Source: Paenibacillus auburnensis (GTDB taxonomy: Bacteria; Bacillota; Bacilli; Paenibacillales; Paenibacillaceae). Taken from it: DNA of 64,000 nt. The stretch is from the NCBI RefSeq assembly GCF_927798115.1, contig NZ_CAKMMG010000001.1:1550001-1614000 (forward strand), read 5' to 3'. Below the pieces are notes generated by a model that saw only the letters and a list, made by a program, of their open reading frames with translations, had not been told where the DNA came from and ran no database searches. The position numbers and the translations under genes are program-made. Of this stretch, positions 61,544 to 64,000 are shown in pieces; positions within the stretch are counted from its first letter, which is position 1; the number at the start of each line of letters is the position of its first letter.

Positions 61544-63526
61544 TTACTCCACAAATTCCGTAAAATCGACGTTCTCGACAATCCAGCGCTTGCGCGGGTC
61601 AACTTTGTCACCCATCAGGGTCGAGACACGGCGCTCCGCTTTGGCGGCATCCTCAATCTGTACCTGGAGCAGCGTGCGGGTATCGGTATTCATCGTCGTT
61701 TCCCACAGCTGATCCGGGTTCATTTCCCCTAGTCCTTTATAACGCTGCAGCTCAAAGTTTTTGCCGAATTCCTTCAGGTAATTCTGCAGCTCCTCGTCGC
61801 TCCAGGCATAACGCACAGTTTCGAGTTTGCCTGATTTACGCGTCAGCTTATACAGCGGCGGCTGGGCGATAAAGACCTTCCCGGCATCGATCAGCGGCTT
61901 CATGTAGCGGTAGAAGAAGGTCAGCAGCAGCACTTGAATATGCGCTCCGTCCGTATCGGCATCGGTCATAATAATAATCTTGGAATAATTGCTGTCTTCC
62001 ACGGCAAAATCCGGGCCGATCCCTGCACCAATTGCTGAAATAATTGCTTTGTATTCATCGTTCTTTAAGATATCAAGCAGCTTGGCCTTTTCCGGATTCA
62101 TCGGCTTGCCCTTTAGCGGCAGAATAGCCTGAATCTTGGAGTCGCGGCCCTGCTTGGCCGATCCTCCGGCAGAATCCCCTTCGACGATGAACAGCTCGGT
62201 ACGTGTAACGTCCTTAGACTGTGCTGGTGACAGCTTGCCGCCGAGATTAGAACTTTCACTGCGCTTCTTGCCGCTGCGGATTTCATCGCGGGCCTTACGG
62301 GCCGCTTCCCGCGCCTTGGAAGCCTGAATGGACTTCTTCAGCAGACTCTGCGCCACCTGGGGATTCTCCTCCAGGAACCGGGCCATATTCTCGGACACGA
62401 TATAATCGACGGCGCTGCGGGCAGAAGCGCTGCCGAGCTGATCCTTCGTCTGGCCGACAAATTCCACCTCGGACATCTTCACGCTGATTACTGCCATCAT
62501 GCCTTCGCGCAGATCATTGCCTTCCAGATTCTTGTCCTTTTCCTTCAGCAGCTGCGTCCGGCGTGCGTAGTCGTTCAGCACACGTGTATAAGCCGTCTTG
62601 AAGCCTGTCTCATGTGTTCCTCCGCTGCGGGTAGGAATAGAGTTCACGAAGGAAGCCAGCGTTTCTGTGTATCCGGCGTTATACTGCAAGGCCACTTCAA
62701 CCTCGATGTCATCCTTCTCCGAACTAAAGTGGATCACATCATGCAGCGTATCCTTGCCTTCATTCAGGAACTGCACGAATTGGCTGGCTCCGCCTTCATA
62801 GAAATATTCATCCTGACGGCCGCTGCGCTCATCGCTAATGTTAATGCGAAGGCCCGAGTTCAGGAAGGCAATTTCCTGTACCCGCTCTGCTAAGGTGTCA
62901 TAGTTCAGGGCAATGCCATTTGCAAAGACGCGAATATCCGGCTTGAAGGTAATCTTCGAACCGGTCTTATTCGTATTCCCGAGAATCTCAAGGCCGGTTA
63001 CTGGCTCGCCGACATGCTCCTTGCCGGTTTTATCCACCCAGTATTCGAAGCGCTGGCGGTGGATTTTGCCGTCACGGTAAATTTCAACTTCCAGCCACTC
63101 GGACAATGCATTGGTTACAGAAGCACCAACGCCATGCAGACCGCCCGATTTTTTGTAGCCGGAACCGCCGAATTTGCCGCCCGCATGCAGGATTGTAAAG
63201 ACTACCTGAGGGGTTGGCACCCCTGTCTTATGCATTCCGGTCGGGATGCCCCGCCCGTTATCAATTACTGTAACTGAACCATCCTTACGCAAGGTAATAT
63301 CAATTTTGGAACAAAATTTGGCTAAATGCTCATCAACGGCGTTATCCACGATTTCCCATACTAGATGGTGCAGTCCCGAGGAACTCGTACTTCCGATATA
63401 CATGCCGGGCCGTTTGCGGACCGCAACCAGACCTTCGAGCACCTGAATGTCGTCAGCATCGTATCCAGTCCGGCCTGCTTCGCCGTTCTTAGAGACTTTT
63501 GCAAACATATCGATCTGTTCGAGCAT
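61544..63526 (-). CDS. parE: DNA topoisomerase IV subunit B
   Basis: 660 residues. GHKL ATPase domain: VRKRPGMYIGSTSSSGLHHLVWEIVDNAVDEHL, DNGRGIP and GGLHGVGASVTNALS. TOPRIM domain: FIVEGDSAGGSAKQGRD and MTDADTDGAHI. The C-terminal QRYKGLGEMNPDQLWETTM is the ParE/GyrB tail. The ParE identity rests on the TOPRIM QAILPLKGKPMNPEKAK and on the neighbour ParC. RBS AAGGAGGAGC precedes ATG 63526. Confidence 0.95.
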   Translation of the reverse strand: MLEQIDMFAKVSKNGEAGRTGYDADDIQVLEGLVAVRKRPGMYIGSTSSSGLHHLVWEIVDNAVDEHLAKFCSKIDITLRKDGSVTVIDNGRGIPTGMHKTGVPTPQVVFTILHAGGKFGGSGYKKSGGLHGVGASVTNALSEWLEVEIYRDGKIHRQRFEYWVDKTGKEHVGEPVTGLEILGNTNKTGSKITFKPDIRVFANGIALNYDTLAERVQEIAFLNSGLRINISDERSGRQDEYFYEGGASQFVQFLNEGKDTLHDVIHFSSEKDDIEVEVALQYNAGYTETLASFVNSIPTRSGGTHETGFKTAYTRVLNDYARRTQLLKEKDKNLEGNDLREGMMAVISVKMSEVEFVGQTKDQLGSASARSAVDYIVSENMARFLEENPQVAQSLLKKSIQASKAREAARKARDEIRSGKKRSESSNLGGKLSPAQSKDVTRTELFIVEGDSAGGSAKQGRDSKIQAILPLKGKPMNPEKAKLLDILKNDEYKAIISAIGAGIGPDFAVEDSNYSKIIIMTDADTDGAHIQVLLLTFFYRYMKPLIDAGKVFIAQPPLYKLTRKSGKLETVRYAWSDEELQNYLKEFGKNFELQRYKGLGEMNPDQLWETTMNTDTRTLLQVQIEDAAKAERRVSTLMGDKVDPRKRWIVENVDFTEFVE

Positions 63527-63595
63527 TCATGCTCCTCCTTCTTTGTCTCACTTACTCTGAAATGCAAACAAACGTTTTCGTTCACTTTGTACATT

Positions 63596-64000
63596 CTAAT
63601 TCAAAATATCCCGTTTCGTAAAGACGGCGAATGAAATGATTATGGCTGCAATCCCCCAAACGCCCAAAACAGCCATGGAAAAAGACAGCGTCATTCCTTC
63701 AATTGGCGCCGGCGTCCCGGCCAAATATCCCGTCAGCCCCAGATTAACCATAAACAAATACTTCGCTGTCGTCCAAGCCGCGGCCATATTAGTGAGTATG
63801 GTTCCGGCAATCAGCGCTGCCATCATCACGACAATACTCGCCGCCGTGCTGCGCACCAGAACCGATACCATAAAGGCCAAGACAGCAACAACTACACTGA
63901 CGAACCAGATCAGCCCGCCCTGCATCAATAGATATTTCCACTGCGGCACCGAGTGGACGGTCGTCATGTCCACCGTATCTCCGCTGAGCTGGAATCCGGT
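63596..64000 (-). CDS. ABC-2 type transporter permease (5' partial)
   Basis: The frame is open to the window edge. The visible 134 residues contain four hydrophobic segments (LIWFVSVVVAVLAFMVSVLV; AASIVVMMAALIAGTIL; MAVLGVWGIAAIIISFAVF) and end in FTKRDILN, as in the ABC-2/ABC2_membrane_5 permeases that work with a separate ATPase. The ATPase gene would lie beyond the window. It is in the same orientation as parE, 69 bp upstream of it. Confidence 0.75.
   Translation of the reverse strand, partial: TGFQLSGDTVDMTTVHSVPQWKYLLMQGGLIWFVSVVVAVLAFMVSVLVRSTAASIVVMMAALIAGTILTNMAAAWTTAKYLFMVNLGLTGYLAGTPAPIEGMTLSFSMAVLGVWGIAAIIISFAVFTKRDILN

Noticed and set aside
1..64000. Restriction-modification, toxin-antitoxin, retron, prophage or other defence systems
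   Set aside because: I looked for reverse transcriptase, methylase, nuclease, integrase and transposase motifs in all annotated proteins and found none; the window is ordinary chromosome.

Overview
The window looks like chromosomal DNA from a Paenibacillus-type member of the Bacillota. Shine-Dalgarno sequences are strong (AGGAGG-like), GTG and TTG starts are common, hairpin terminators are compact, and the gene content fits the genus: LplABC/YesMN carbohydrate uptake, YhbD with bactofilins, a CgeB-like glycosyltransferase, a YkuN/YkuO-like iron-limitation pair, and ParE/ParC. I see no rRNA, tRNA, CRISPR array, transposase or prophage. Most genes are ordinary housekeeping or accessory metabolism. 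The only gap over 300 bp is 61172-61543, which appears to hold a non-coding repeat-like element.

Layout. 1-3510: partial TIM-barrel gene, DUF429, a VOC protein, a CBS protein and methionine aminopeptidase. 3699-6303: a surface-glycan-like module of a CgeB-type glycosyltransferase, a WbsX/GH99-like protein and a convergent small protein with 12-residue Asn-X-Thr-rich repeats. 6456-10829: cysJ-cysI sulfite reductase and lspA. 11031-14470: DUF421 protein, aldo/keto reductase, SelO. 14689-19991: a three-gene phosphorelay operon (Hpt-REC-GGDEF-REC, stand-alone REC, large hybrid histidine kinase). 20212-21861: ACT-domain/UPF0210 pair. 21927-23336: an ECF41-type sigma factor and its carboxymuconolactone decarboxylase partner, with a candidate self-target promoter. 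23429-25467: DHA2 drug exporter and MarR regulator, divergent around two identical palindromes. 25579-28139: DUF1796 protein, YbaK-like deacylase and an MFS transporter.

28236-37053: a carbohydrate ABC system on the minus strand in the order permease, permease, binding protein, YesM-like kinase, YesN-like regulator, second binding protein. It lacks an ATPase gene. Upstream lie two tandem 21-bp repeats and a cre-like site. 37252-40201: SMP-30 lactonase, a second DHA2 exporter and a cupin. 40254-42277: YhbD-bactofilin-bactofilin operon. 42561-43184: ribosomal protein L25/Ctc. 43354-50176: a complete Opp-type peptide importer (binding protein, B, C, D, F) with an ArsR-like regulator upstream and a near-consensus promoter that overlaps a dyad.

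50388-58503: two GNAT proteins, an SDR protein, an HxlR regulator, a Fur-box-controlled flavodoxin plus YkuO-like protein, a VOC protein with an AraC regulator, an rRNA-methyltransferase-like gene with a RluA-type pseudouridine synthase, and a MarR regulator. 58721-63526: parE then parC (minus strand). 63596-64000: the C-terminal part of an ABC-2 permease that runs off the window. Start codons were moved from the longest reading frame wherever a clear ribosome binding site supported a downstream start; each case is stated in its entry. All family assignments come from reading the translated sequence, not from searches.
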